From: Candidatus Hadarchaeales archaeon
GTDB taxonomy: Archaea > Hadarchaeota > Hadarchaeia > Hadarchaeales > WYZ-LMO6
Length of the DNA: 64,000 nt
Reading direction: 5' to 3'
Assembly: GCA_038736355.1 (NCBI GenBank)
Contig: JAVYML010000002.1
Coordinates: forward strand, 186,001-250,000
Under the pieces are notes generated by a model. The model saw only the letters and a list, made by a program, of their open reading frames with translations, was not told where the DNA came from and searched no databases. The position numbers were made by a program, and so were the translations under genes. Positions within the stretch are counted from its first letter, which is position 1. Every line of letters starts with the position of its first letter. This document shows, piece after piece, positions 30,937 to 39,267 of the stretch.

Positions 30937-32342
30937 TTCCCCTTTCTCCTTCTGGGGCCTATGCCCAAGCGCTTGAGGAAGGGTTCTGCCACGGCCCTGT
31001 CGAGCTGTCTGCGGAAGGTCCTTTCATGAGGGCTGACCTTCACGAGCTGTCCCACGGGGATGGAACCCGCCGCCATGCTGGCATGCCCACCCGCGAATCC
31101 GGGAAAGAGTTCCCTGAAGATCTGCCCCAAATGAACACTCTTGTCCCTGGTCCTGGCGGAGATCCTCACCATCCCCTCGTGCAGGCCGTAGACTAGGGAG
31201 TGGGAAATCCCCTCTCTCTGGAGCAGGAAATCCGCGATCTGCGGAACTGCCTCCGAATCCTCTATCTCTCCCAGGTTCACGAGGAAGCAGTTTTCCACGA
31301 TTTTGGCCCTCTTCAGGGCGGAGGCCAGGGAATCGAAGGCGCTCTTGGAAAGGAGGGGAGAATGGAGACTCCTGAGAAGGTCCAAGTCCGCCTTCTCCAG
31401 GAGCTGCTGGAAGACCTCAAGGTCCAGGCGGGTCACCCCCCTCGTGAAGTACAGGGTATCCGTGACTATTCCCATCGCGAGTGCCGCCGCCAAGGTAGGG
31501 TCCACCTCCACCCCTCCGCACCACAGGTACTTGGCAAGCAAGGTGGAGGTGGCCCCCGTAATCCTTATGTCCTTGAACTTTCCCTGCACCTCGCTGGCCG
31601 GGACCGAATGGTGGTCTATCACAACGGTGGGGAAGATCTCCTTGGGAAGGGCCGATCCGGAGTGGGTGGAAACATCCACCAAGGCTATGATGGAATATTT
31701 TTCGAAATCCACTGCCCTGAGGTTCAGGAGCTCCAGCTCCAGCAGATTCCTCATCACCCTGTTTTGGTAGTATCCGCCCACCTCTCCAGCGCAGGAAAGG
31801 TCAGCCTCCATCCCAAAGGCCCTAGCGTACTTCTTGAGGGCTGCCGCGCTGGCCAGGGCATCGGGATCGGGATTGACCTGCATAACCACCAACATCCTCC
31901 CCTTCCTGGAGAGGAGGAGCCTCCTGAGTTCCCTTTCCTTCCTCATACACTCCAAGTCCTCCAGGGCACCGAGCAATCTATCCGCCAGGAGCTGGGAGAG
32001 GGGAAGGACCATGTCCGCCCCTTTCTCCTTGAAATCCAGCTCGAAGAGTTCGTCCGGGACGAGCGCCAACACGGGAGGAAGATCCTTCTTCCTTTCTCCT
32101 ATCACCTTCAGCATCTCCTCCGCCGAGGGGAGATCCTGGGAGGCCACCACCAGTGCCTCGGCTTCCCTGAAGACCTGTGGAAGTTCACCCGCCGGATCCC
32201 ATCTCTCCACCTTGAAAGCCCTACCCGAAAGGAGGCTGGCCTGCCTGGAATCGGTGACTGCGAAACCCACTTCCCTCCCCTGCCTCCTCAGACGTTCCGC
32301 CACCTCCAACCCCACATCGCCCACTCCCAGAATCAAGTACAT
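30933..32342 (-). CDS. TrkA-N/DHH-DHHA1 phosphoesterase
   Basis: This 469-residue protein fuses an N-terminal TrkA-N Rossmann domain (MYLILGVGDVGLEVAERL) to a DHH phosphoesterase with VNPDPDALASAAAL, IALVDVSTHSG and VVIDHHSVP, and a DHHA1 domain ending in a glycine-rich GFAGGHASMAAGS. This is an archaeal-type fusion; DHH members cleave short oligonucleotides, pAp or cyclic dinucleotides, and the TrkA-N part may sense nucleotide. ATG 32342 follows the apgM stop by 4 bp. The exact substrate is unknown. Confidence 0.88.
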   Translation of the reverse strand: MYLILGVGDVGLEVAERLRRQGREVGFAVTDSRQASLLSGRAFKVERWDPAGELPQVFREAEALVVASQDLPSAEEMLKVIGERKKDLPPVLALVPDELFELDFKEKGADMVLPLSQLLADRLLGALEDLECMRKERELRRLLLSRKGRMLVVMQVNPDPDALASAAALKKYARAFGMEADLSCAGEVGGYYQNRVMRNLLELELLNLRAVDFEKYSIIALVDVSTHSGSALPKEIFPTVVIDHHSVPASEVQGKFKDIRITGATSTLLAKYLWCGGVEVDPTLAAALAMGIVTDTLYFTRGVTRLDLEVFQQLLEKADLDLLRSLHSPLLSKSAFDSLASALKRAKIVENCFLVNLGEIEDSEAVPQIADFLLQREGISHSLVYGLHEGMVRISARTRDKSVHLGQIFRELFPGFAGGHASMAAGSIPVGQLVKVSPHERTFRRQLDRAVAEPFLKRLGIGPRRRKGK

Positions 32343-32346
32343 ATCC

Positions 32347-33552
32347 TCAAGCCCCAAACTTCTTCGATTTTCCCATTAGGTTCACTAGGATGGGCAAAAG
32401 CTCTACTCCCCTTATCCTGCCCAGTCCCCCCCTCGCACAGGCCCTTTCCCCGAACCTCTCCACCTCATCCGTCCGCACTCCAGGACCCACTATCACGAGG
32501 GGCACGGGATCGGCCGTGTGTTCCCTAACTTCAACGGGGGTGGTGTGATCGGCCGTGAGGATGAGGAAATCCGCCAGTTCCTTCAAGCGGGAAAGGTGCT
32601 CATCGAAGCGCTCCGTGAACTCCACCTTCTTCTCCACCTGACCGTCGTGGCTTACCTCGTCGAATCCCTTTACGGAGTAGAGCACGAAATCGTTTTTTTC
32701 CAACATTTCTTCCACCTTCTTTTCTTCGGCCTTTAGGTCGGTATCGATTCCCGTGGTGGAGGTGGGGATTTCTACCGTCTGCATACCCAACAGCCTGCAG
32801 ACCCCCCTCACGAGGGCGGCGGCGGCCACGCATCCTCCCTTCAAAGAGAATTTCTTTTCCAGGGGTTCAAGTGCGGAAAAAGTTCCTCCTCCCCTTATGA
32901 GAAGATAGTTGGCGGGTGGAAGGCCCCTTTCCTCCCTCTCCAGGTTCAGGGGAGCCTTCTTCAGGAGCTCGTGGGCCTTCTTTATGAACTCGTTGAGTAT
33001 CCTCGCCGTCTTCTTCGCCCTCTCATTCAGGGGCTCGATGGCCTTCACCTTGACCCCCGTGAGATGGGGGTCGTTGCTGGAGACCTCATGGGAAAGGCCC
33101 TTTCCCCTCAAGACCAAAACGGCCCTGTGGGAGGAGGTACTCTTGAAGATGATCTCCACCCCATCCACCTTGATCTCCCTGAGCAACTTCTCCAGCTCTC
33201 CACCGTCACGAAGACGACCCGCCCTCCTGTCCTTCAGTAGAAGGTCTTTGTCCACGGTGGCGAAGTTCACCCTGAAGGCCACATCTCCTTTCTTCAGTGA
33301 AATTCCTGCACCGGCGGCCTCGAAGGGTCCCCTTCCCAAATAGGTCTTGAAGGGATCATAGCCCAAGAGGGAGAGGTGGGCCGTGTCGCTTCCGGGGGTA
33401 ATACCTGGTGCAATGGGGTCCATCATACCGCATATGCCCTTTCTCGCCAATTCATCCATGTTTGGAGTCCTGGCTTTCTCCAAAGGAGTTAATCCCCATC
33501 CCTTGATGGGACGGTCCGCCAACCCATCACAGACTATCATAAGAGCCTTCAA
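32347..33552 (-). CDS. apgM: 2,3-bisphosphoglycerate-independent phosphoglycerate mutase (archaeal ApgM)
   Basis: The enzyme interconverts 3- and 2-phosphoglycerate in glycolysis/gluconeogenesis. It has an alkaline-phosphatase-like fold with IVCDGLADRP, GMMDPIAPGITPGSDTAHLSLLGYDPF (metal Ser), DTDLKAEEKKVEE, KGFDEVSHDG and LTADHTTPV. From TTG 33552 it starts MKALMIVCDG; ATG 33540 and TTG 33561 are also possible. A TATA-like CTTTTTATC (33578-33587, minus strand) lies about 30 bp upstream. Confidence 0.93.
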   Translation of the reverse strand: MKALMIVCDGLADRPIKGWGLTPLEKARTPNMDELARKGICGMMDPIAPGITPGSDTAHLSLLGYDPFKTYLGRGPFEAAGAGISLKKGDVAFRVNFATVDKDLLLKDRRAGRLRDGGELEKLLREIKVDGVEIIFKSTSSHRAVLVLRGKGLSHEVSSNDPHLTGVKVKAIEPLNERAKKTARILNEFIKKAHELLKKAPLNLEREERGLPPANYLLIRGGGTFSALEPLEKKFSLKGGCVAAAALVRGVCRLLGMQTVEIPTSTTGIDTDLKAEEKKVEEMLEKNDFVLYSVKGFDEVSHDGQVEKKVEFTERFDEHLSRLKELADFLILTADHTTPVEVREHTADPVPLVIVGPGVRTDEVERFGERACARGGLGRIRGVELLPILVNLMGKSKKFGA

Positions 33553-33630
33553 AGCCCTCAAAAAAAATGGTCCGGGAGATAAAAAGGTCTGCGGGAAAAA
33601 GTCAAAATGAAAAGGAAGAGAAGTTAAAAA

Positions 33631-33719
33631 GGGCCCGTGGCGCAGCCAGGAAAGCGCGGCAGGCTTCGGATCCCCGAGAAGAAACCTGTAGGTCGCGGGT
33701 TCGAATCCCGCCGGGCCCG
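33631..33719 (+). tRNA. tRNA-Arg (anticodon UCG) with a 14-nt intron
   Basis: Acceptor arms gggcccg/cgggccc, D stem gcgc/gcgc, T arm gcggg-ttcgaat-cccgc and discriminator G fold well. The anticodon stem gcagg (33659-33663) pairs with cctgt (33685-33689). The loop is cttcgg plus a, giving anticodon TCG (33666-33668). An intron at 33670-33683 sits at the canonical 37/38 site; ttcgg/ccgag pairing across the junction supplies the bulge-helix-bulge. No CCA is encoded. Confidence 0.88.
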
Positions 33720-33826
33720 TCCGTAAATTCCTGCCCCTGAAGTCAAAAGCTGGACCATGGAGCTCTGTTCCGATAGGCGATGAAGCCCTACGTAAACCTT
33801 TCCTTTATTTTCTCCTCATTTTCTCT
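33720..33826. other. spacer between the two tRNA-Arg genes
   Basis: No coding frame is visible. The right half (from about 33797) is pyrimidine- and T-rich and could terminate transcription of the first tRNA. A gcgatga motif at 33777-33783 resembles a C box but no matching D box follows. Together with 33553-33630 this forms the only stretch over 300 bp without a protein gene. Confidence 0.5.
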
Positions 33827-33900
33827 GGGCCGGTGGTCCAGCCAGGATAAGACACAGGCCTCCGGAGCCTGTAACACGGGTTCGAATCCCGTCCGGCCCG
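33827..33900 (+). tRNA. tRNA-Arg (anticodon CCG)
   Basis: The 74-nt gene has acceptor gggccgg/ccggccc with discriminator G, anticodon stem caggc/gcctg around loop ctccgga (anticodon CCG at 33862-33864), and T arm acggg-ttcgaat-cccgt. There is no intron and no encoded CCA. It stands 12 bp before the Lon-like gene. Confidence 0.93.
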
Positions 33901-33912
33901 CTCTAAAAGGGA

Positions 33913-34758
33913 ATGAACCCGTTTAATGTGAAAGCTGAGAAAATATTTGGAATGAAAGCCAGAAAAACCTCCAATCAGTTAAAGTTTGCCGTGGCTTTCC
34001 TCTTGGGGCTGGTATGCGGTGTCCTAGGCTACCACCTTTTCCAACTCCCCCGATCACATGGCGGAGAATTTCAAGTGGATGTGGGGAAGTGGCTGGAAAA
34101 TTCCGGCTCAACCATTCCCATCGTGGCCGTGAGCTCGGGGGAGAATCCTGTGGGGGTGATGTGTACCCTAGCCGTCAAGATCAAAGCTGGGGAGGGCTAC
34201 GTGTACGTGAGCGTGGACCCCACGTTGGTGGGTTTCGACTTCCAAGATTCCGAGAGGAAGGCCATAAAGGTGGCCGGAACCTTGGCAGGCTATCCGCTGG
34301 ATGAAGATGGGATAGGACTGAAGGGATACGACATCTACTTCCTAGTGGCCGGACCAGGGGAGGAAAAGGAGATCAGGGTGGAAGCCATAGACGGGCCTAG
34401 TGCGGGGGCGGCTATCACCGTGGCCCTCCTCTCCGTGCTGGAGAATAGAAGGATAAGGGAAGGTTATGTGATCACGGGAACGATAGAGGAAGACGGGAAG
34501 ATAGGTCAAGTGGGGGGAATCTTTTACAAAGCCCTGGCGGCGGCGAAAAAAGGCGCCACGCATTTCCTCGTACCCAAAGGTCAGAGCAAGGTCACCATCT
34601 ACGAACAGGTGACCTATGAACCCCTTCCGGGATGGCGATGGATTACTTATCGTCCCAAACTCGTGGACTTGAGCTCCTATCTTCGTGAAAAGGGTTGGAA
34701 TCTTCAAGTACTGGAGGTTTCCAGGATAGAGGAGGCGGTGGCCCTCATGCTGGAGTGA
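33913..34758 (+). CDS. membrane-anchored Lon (S16) protease-domain protein
   Basis: The 281-residue protein has one N-terminal membrane helix (FAVAFLLGLVCGVLGYHLF) and then a Lon-type proteolytic domain without an ATPase domain. The catalytic Ser lies in IDGPSAGAAITVALL and the Lys in GGIFYKALAAAKKGA. ATPase-less Lon-like proteases occur in archaea and bacteria and act without ATP. ATG 33913 follows agggaat; ATG 33952 just before the helix is an alternative. The active domain probably faces outward because it follows a single uncleaved-looking helix, but topology is uncertain. Confidence 0.82.
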   Translation: MNPFNVKAEKIFGMKARKTSNQLKFAVAFLLGLVCGVLGYHLFQLPRSHGGEFQVDVGKWLENSGSTIPIVAVSSGENPVGVMCTLAVKIKAGEGYVYVSVDPTLVGFDFQDSERKAIKVAGTLAGYPLDEDGIGLKGYDIYFLVAGPGEEKEIRVEAIDGPSAGAAITVALLSVLENRRIREGYVITGTIEEDGKIGQVGGIFYKALAAAKKGATHFLVPKGQSKVTIYEQVTYEPLPGWRWITYRPKLVDLSSYLREKGWNLQVLEVSRIEEAVALMLE

Positions 34759-35275
34759 TCCCTTTTTTCTTCGGAAACCTGAAGAAAGAGAGCAGATGTT
34801 CTAAAAGGTCTGGTGGAAACACCCCATTTCCCAGTCCCATCTCATCCAGATAGTAGAGCTTTCCACCCTTGATCCCGAAATTGGGCATTTTCACATCCAG
34901 CACATAGCCCTTCTCGGCCACCTCCATGATGAAGTTCAGAACCTTCCTGAATTCCTGGATGGAGCGATATTTGAGGGGTTTCACGTATTCGTGGAAGGTG
35001 AGGGGGGTCACCTGCTTTTTGCCCCCCCTTTCCACGTATCCCACCACCATTCCGTAGTAACGGGGAAAGAAAGAGAACTTTTCATGGGCTTCCCTTATTC
35101 TGGCATCCAATTGTTTGGGCTCCACCAAGGGATTTTTCCCCGCATACCTTCCTTTGTATGCCTTCACCACCATTGGGCCCACCCTAAAAACACTCTTGAA
35201 AAGACCCTCCCCGACGAAAACCATCCTTCCCCTTATGCATGGGATTTTGGCTTTCTTGTTGAGGCTAAATTTCAT
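34745..35275 (-). CDS. small protein-kinase-fold (RIO-like) protein
   Basis: From ATG 35275 (behind GGGGGAAG) the 176-residue product shows a reduced kinase-like pattern: VFVGEGLFKSVFRVGPMVVKAYKG (glycine-loop-like region and possible ATP-lysine), VLDVKMPNFGIKGGKLYYLDE (catalytic Asp, Asn and a late Asp-Glu in place of DFG). It is shorter than RIO kinases and lacks the RIO N-terminal winged helix. It could be a phosphotransferase or a pseudokinase. It overlaps the convergent Lon-like gene by 14 bp. Confidence 0.6.
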   Translation of the reverse strand: MKFSLNKKAKIPCIRGRMVFVGEGLFKSVFRVGPMVVKAYKGRYAGKNPLVEPKQLDARIREAHEKFSFFPRYYGMVVGYVERGGKKQVTPLTFHEYVKPLKYRSIQEFRKVLNFIMEVAEKGYVLDVKMPNFGIKGGKLYYLDEMGLGNGVFPPDLLEHLLSFFRFPKKKGITPA

Positions 35276-35327
35276 TCTTCCCCCTTTTAGCCACAAGGGT
35301 TAAAATCCCATCCACCTTCTTCCGAAA

Positions 35328-35387
35328 GGGGCGAGGAAGAGGCTTTCGAGGACTGAGCCGAGGCGATGAAGAAAGGCACTGAGCCCC
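35328..35387 (+). ncRNA. candidate C/D-box small RNA
   Basis: In an otherwise empty intergenic region, ggggc/gcccc (35328-35332 and 35383-35387) can close a stem around C-like gcgagga (35331-35337), D' ctga (35353-35356), C' gcgatga (35363-35369) and D ctga (35379-35382). A TATA-like ttaaaat at 35300-35306 lies about 25 bp upstream of the putative 5' end, as expected for an independent RNA gene. Weak points are that the first C box differs from RUGAUGA at two positions and the second guide is only 9 nt. The targets are unknown. Confidence 0.4.
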
Positions 35388-35804
35388 TCACCCCACATAA
35401 GTAGGTTTGTCTTCCCTTTCCTCTAGGGGCTTGGAAAGGAGAGGGAGGGGGAGAGGAGGGGGAAGCTGAAGGGAACGAGACAGGATGGTAGCCTCCACCA
35501 GCACGGCCCCCATGAGGGGCTGGAGGAGCTCGAGCGGAGGGGCCTTTCTCTTCTCGTAGTTTTCCAAGATCTTGTTTAGCTCCTCCTTTTCTCCCTTCAC
35601 GAGGACCTTTCCTTTCAAGTTCACCTGAGCCACCGAGGGAGAATAGTGGATGGAGGCGGTATAGGAGATGACCATCCTTTCTCCCTCGTATTTCACTTCC
35701 GTCAGGCTCAGGTTGGTGGAAAGATGCATCTCCCTAGGGAAGGGCTTCTCATGGTCCCAAAGCCTTTCGGCAGAAAGGTATTCCAATCTTATCGTAATCT
35801 CCAT
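35388..35804 (-). CDS. conserved-looking protein of unknown function
   Basis: The 138-residue product begins MEITIRLEYLSAERLWDHEK and is a mostly beta protein with alternating strands (YTASIHYSPSVAQVNLKGKVLV), an acidic helix (KEELNKILENYEKRKAPP) and a helix LELLQPLMGAVLVEATILSRSL, then a proline/leucine-rich tail. The strand pattern and 'LKGKVLVKGEKEEL' loosely recall SecB-like folds, but I would not assign that. A TATA-like GTTAAATTG and GGGAGGAGAAGG precede ATG 35804. Confidence 0.5.
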   Translation of the reverse strand: MEITIRLEYLSAERLWDHEKPFPREMHLSTNLSLTEVKYEGERMVISYTASIHYSPSVAQVNLKGKVLVKGEKEELNKILENYEKRKAPPLELLQPLMGAVLVEATILSRSLQLPPPLPLPLLSKPLEEREDKPTYVG

Positions 35805-35882
35805 CAATCCTTCTCCTCCCTTTCCCCAATTTAACTAGGGGGTTGGGAATAATCTTTAAGGGAGGGTGGAGGAAAAAGAGAA

Positions 35883-36007
35883 GGGGCCGTGGTGTAGCTT
35901 GGCAGCACGGCAGGCTCCAGTGAAACCGCAGGTCTACTGACGAAAGGATGATGTATCACTGGAGCTGGGGAGACCTGCAAACCCGGGTTCAAATCCTGGC
36001 GGCCCCA
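35883..36007 (+). tRNA. tRNA-Trp (anticodon CCA) with a 52-nt intron
   Basis: Acceptor ggggccg/cggcccc, D stem gtgt/gcac, anticodon stem gcagg/cctgc and T arm ccggg-ttcaaat-cctgg fold with discriminator A; bases 36008-36010 encode CCA. The anticodon CCA is at 35917-35919 and the intron (35921-35972) is at the 37/38 site. Exon ctccag pairs with intron ctggag to form the bulge-helix-bulge substrate for the splicing endonuclease. Confidence 0.92.
35921..35972 (+). ncRNA. tRNA-Trp intron with box C/D-like guide elements
   Basis: Many euryarchaeal tRNA-Trp introns act as box C/D guides that 2'-O-methylate their own pre-tRNA at positions 34 and 39. Here ctga (35937-35940) is a D' box. The 8 nt gcaggtct before it are the exact complement of agacctgc around position 39 (35971-35978), and counting five from the box gives C39. 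A C'-like atgatgt (35950-35956) is followed by tcactggag, complementary to ctccagtga at the anticodon. The first C box and the last D box are degenerate, so activity is not certain. Confidence 0.55.
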
Positions 36008-36027
36008 CCATCCAAAAACAAAAGTTT

Positions 36028-36038
36028 TTTATATAAAG
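36028..36038 (+). promoter_or_regulatory. TATA box of the etfBA operon
   Basis: tttatataaag is a strong archaeal TATA element 17-27 bp upstream of the etfB ATG at 36055, implying a very short or absent leader. It stands 18 bp after the tRNA-Trp gene. Confidence 0.65.
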
Positions 36039-36054
36039 AGAAAGCAAAAGGGCG

Positions 36055-36846
36055 ATGCGTGTAGTAGTTTGCATCAAGCAGGTTTTTGATCCTGCGGAAC
36101 TCAAAGTGGACCCGAGCACCCGTCTCCTGATCACGGATGGAGTTTCAAAAAAGATCAGCGATTTCGACAAGAACGCCATAGAGGAGGCCGTAAGGCTCAA
36201 GGAGAAGTATCAGGCCGAAACCTTTGTAATAACCATGGGGCCAGCGGATGCCATGAGGGCCCTGAGGGAAGCCCTCGCGATGGGAATAGATAACGCCTAT
36301 CTCCTCAGCGACCCTGCCTTCGAGAATTCCGATACCCTAGCCACCGCCAAGGTGCTGGCGGCGGCAATAAAGAAGATAGGAAACGTTGACCTCGTCCTCT
36401 TGGCCGAAGCCAGCATGGATGGCTATTCCGGGATGGTGGGTCCCCGTCTGGCCGCCCTCCTCAACCTCCCCCAGCTCACTTACGTGAGGAGCATCGTCTC
36501 GATAGGCGATGGGAAGATAGTGGTGGAAAGGGACCTGGAGGAAGGATATGAAGTGGTGGAAGCCAAGCTTCCCGCACTGGTCACCGTTACGAAGGAAATA
36601 AACGAACCCAGGTTTGCCACCCTACCCAAGATCATGGCCGCTTCCAAGAAAAAGGTAGACACGTGGGGTGCCGCGGAGCTGGGACTGGCAAAGGAAGAGG
36701 TGGGGCTCGCGGGCTCGGCCATCCAAGTCATGAAAGCGGAAGCGCCGGTGATGGGTAGAAAAAACATCATCTTCCAGGGTGAACTCCAGCAGCAGGTTGA
36801 AGAGCTGGTGAAAGCCCTCGTGAAGGAGGGAGTGCTGAAGGTGTGA
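36055..36846 (+). CDS. etfB: electron transfer flavoprotein beta subunit
   Basis: The 263-residue subunit has the typical start MRVVVCIKQVFDPAELKVDP, SKKISDFDKNAIEEAVRLKE, TMGPADAMRALREALAMG, the AMP/FAD-binding segment EASMDGYSGMVGPRLAALL and VVEAKLPALVTVTKEIN. Etf dimers take electrons from acyl-CoA dehydrogenases or similar flavoproteins. It is co-transcribed with etfA (GTGA overlap). Whether a second, bifurcating FAD is bound cannot be decided from sequence alone. Confidence 0.94.
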   Translation: MRVVVCIKQVFDPAELKVDPSTRLLITDGVSKKISDFDKNAIEEAVRLKEKYQAETFVITMGPADAMRALREALAMGIDNAYLLSDPAFENSDTLATAKVLAAAIKKIGNVDLVLLAEASMDGYSGMVGPRLAALLNLPQLTYVRSIVSIGDGKIVVERDLEEGYEVVEAKLPALVTVTKEINEPRFATLPKIMAASKKKVDTWGAAELGLAKEEVGLAGSAIQVMKAEAPVMGRKNIIFQGELQQQVEELVKALVKEGVLKV

Positions 36847-37814
36847 GGATGACCGTGCTGGTCTTCTCCGAAAATATGGAAGTTGCTGCCGAGCTCCTGG
36901 GTAAGGGGAAGGAGCTCGCTGGAGAACTGGGAACCAAGCTTGCCGCCGCCCTCTTGGGAACTGGGGTAAAAGGCAAGGAAGGGGAACTCTTCGCTTATGG
37001 AGCGGACGTGGTCTATGTGGTGGATCACCCCGCCCTGACCCCCTTCTTCCCAGAGACCTACGCCGACGCCCTAGCGAAGGTGGTGGAGGAGGCCAAGCCC
37101 GAGGTGATCCTGATAGGCGCCACGAAGAGGGGAAAGGAGACTGCACCCAGACTGGCCACCAAACTCAACGCGGGCTGTGCGGCGGGGGCTACCAACCTGA
37201 GGATAGACAAGGAAAAGAGGCTCCTCATAGCGGAGCGTCCGGCCATTTCCGCCATGGTGGTGGCTACGGAATATTCAAAGACCAAGCCCCAGATAGCCAC
37301 GGTGGCTCCGAGGACCTTCGAGAAGCCTCCAAGGGATGACTCCAGAAAGGGAGAAGTGGTGGAAGTGAAAGTGGACCTGACCGTTCCGGAAAAGAAAGTT
37401 TTGGAGCTGAAGAAGAAAGAAGTGAAAGGAATAAAGATCGAAGACGCCGAACTCATCACTTCCTGCGGAAGGGGTTTCAGGAAGAAGGAAGATCTGAAGA
37501 TGCTGGAGGAGCTGGCGAGCCTGATAGGGGCCACGCTGGGATGCTCCAGACCGATAGCCGCCGATCTCAAGTGGCTTCCCGAAGATCACTGGGTGGGTCT
37601 GTCCGGGCACAAGGTGAAACCCAAGATGTACATGGCCGTAGGTATTTCGGGGCAGGTACAGCACCTGGCCGGAATGAGGGACTCGAAGATCATCGTGGCC
37701 ATCAACAAGGACCCCGAGGCCCCCATCTTCAAAGTGGCCGATTATGGAATCGTGGGAGACCTCTACCAGGTCCTACCCGCCCTCATCAATTACTTGAAGA
37801 GCAGGAAGGGCTAA
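36843..37814 (+). CDS. etfA: electron transfer flavoprotein alpha subunit
   Basis: The 323-residue EtfA has a Rossmann-like N-terminal half ([23 protein letters not shown]) and the FAD-binding C-terminal domain with [72 protein letters not shown]. It starts at GTG 36843 or ATG 36849. The convergent operon on its right (acyl-CoA synthetase, HdrBC, thiolase) suggests the Etf serves acyl-CoA oxidation with electrons passed to HdrBC-type proteins. Confidence 0.95.
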   Translation: MRMTVLVFSENMEVAAELLGKGKELAGELGTKLAAALLGTGVKGKEGELFAYGADVVYVVDHPALTPFFPETYADALAKVVEEAKPEVILIGATKRGKETAPRLATKLNAGCAAGATNLRIDKEKRLLIAERPAISAMVVATEYSKTKPQIATVAPRTFEKPPRDDSRKGEVVEVKVDLTVPEKKVLELKKKEVKGIKIEDAELITSCGRGFRKKEDLKMLEELASLIGATLGCSRPIAADLKWLPEDHWVGLSGHKVKPKMYMAVGISGQVQHLAGMRDSKIIVAINKDPEAPIFKVADYGIVGDLYQVLPALINYLKSRKG

Positions 37815-39267
37815 CTTTCTTGGACCTTTTCTCCCAATAATCCACGAACCTCCTCAGAGCCCTGGCTGCCCTTTCCGTTGAGGGAAAGACGGGTATTCCA
37901 CCCTCCACCATCTTTTTCCTCATCTCTCCGATGGCCCCCCACCTCCATTTCTTCATTTCCTTGGCATCCAACCCTGCATATGGAACCACTGCGAGCAGGG
38001 GTTTTCCCTTCTTTCTAAACTTCAGGAGATCGTTCACCTGCTCTTCCATCCAAAACCTCCAGATATCCTCTGGAAGGGGATCGTCTTCCGTTAGGTTGAA
38101 AACGAAAAAGTCGAAGATCCCACTTTCTTCCATCAGCTCCAGCCACTCCTGCGGCATGACAGGACGCTCCTGGAGGATGGAGAAGTCAACGGGATTCCCC
38201 ACCCAATCCCATTCCCCAGGACACAGTTCTTTTAACCTCTCCCTCAAAGAGGGGGGCAGATCTGGAAGCTCGAAACCTTCCCTTTCCCAAAGGTCGGCGG
38301 AAAGAACGCTCTTTCCTCCCCCACCTCCCAAAACCGCTACCCTTCTTCCCACCGAAGGGGGAAGAAAGACAAAAGCCACGAGTTGATCCAGCAATTCTTC
38401 GAAGGTGTTTACTTCCACGGCTCCACTCGCCCTCAGGATCGCGCTCCAAACTTCCTCCCTTCCAGCCACCGATGCCGTGTGGGAGCGAATGGCCCTAGCT
38501 CCGGTTCTTCCCTTCCCCCCCTTCAGGACCACCACGGGTTTCTTCTCCGCCGTCTCCTTCAAAGCCTCGACGAATTTTCTTCCGTCCCTCACACCTTCCA
38601 AATACATCGCTATCACCTTGGTGGAGGGATGCCAACAGAAGTAGCGTAAAAGTTCCGCTTCATCCAAGTCCCTCCCGTTCCCATAGCTCACCACCCTGCT
38701 AAACCTCAGTCCCCTCAGGGCCCCATAATGAATGAAATCTGTGGAAAGACCTCCGCTCTGGAAAATTCCTCCCACCGGTCCTGGTTCATCCGGGAAATAA
38801 TAACCGTAGGTGAGACCCACTTCTGGATTATACAATCCCATGCAGTTGGGTCCCAACAATCTTATTCCCAGTCTCCGGGCCTTCTCCACGATCTCCCTTT
38901 CCAGCCTTTCCCCTTCCCCTCTTCCCGTTTCGGACATCCTTGCCGTGAAGAGATGGATTATCTTCACTCCTTTCCTGCCACAGTCCTCTAGGAGGGAGGG
39001 AACTTTTTCCGAAGAGATACAACATATCACGTAGTCCACCTCTTCGGGGATGTCCAATAGGCTGGGGTAAGTCCTTACCCCCAGAACCTCTCCCACCTTG
39101 GGATTCACGAAAAAGAACTTCCCCTTAAAATCCTGCAGGAGATGAACGGCATAAGCATGGCCTCCCGAGTAAGGATTGGGAGAGGCTCCTACCAAAGCCA
39201 CACTTTTGGGATTGAAGAGTTCGTCAAGGAGCTGGGGATCCGTGCTCTCCCTCAGATCCTCAGCCAA
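37786..39267 (-). CDS. acyl-CoA synthetase (NDP-forming) alpha-subunit-like protein
   Basis: The 493-residue protein has the alpha-subunit domains of ADP-forming acyl-CoA synthetases: a CoA-binding Rossmann domain (FNPKSVALVGASPNPYSGG) and a ligase domain with the phospho-His motif SHTASVAGREEVW. The ATP-grasp beta part is absent, and no beta gene is in the window. It would convert acyl-CoA, ADP and Pi to acid, CoA and ATP with a separate beta subunit. TTG 39267 overlaps the upstream hdrB stop. It ends convergently with etfA, overlapping by 29 bp. Confidence 0.85.
   Translation of the reverse strand: MAEDLRESTDPQLLDELFNPKSVALVGASPNPYSGGHAYAVHLLQDFKGKFFFVNPKVGEVLGVRTYPSLLDIPEEVDYVICCISSEKVPSLLEDCGRKGVKIIHLFTARMSETGRGEGERLEREIVEKARRLGIRLLGPNCMGLYNPEVGLTYGYYFPDEPGPVGGIFQSGGLSTDFIHYGALRGLRFSRVVSYGNGRDLDEAELLRYFCWHPSTKVIAMYLEGVRDGRKFVEALKETAEKKPVVVLKGGKGRTGARAIRSHTASVAGREEVWSAILRASGAVEVNTFEELLDQLVAFVFLPPSVGRRVAVLGGGGGKSVLSADLWEREGFELPDLPPSLRERLKELCPGEWDWVGNPVDFSILQERPVMPQEWLELMEESGIFDFFVFNLTEDDPLPEDIWRFWMEEQVNDLLKFRKKGKPLLAVVPYAGLDAKEMKKWRWGAIGEMRKKMVEGGIPVFPSTERAARALRRFVDYWEKRSKKVSPSCSSSN

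Noticed and set aside
33777-33783. C-box-like gcgatga between the tRNA-Arg genes
   Set aside because: No D box (ctga) follows at guide distance, so no C/D RNA can be drawn.
35934-36200. Minus-strand frame containing GPPGFEPGFAG
   Set aside because: This peptide is a well-known artefact of translating tRNA genes in reverse; it covers tRNA-Trp and the start of etfB.
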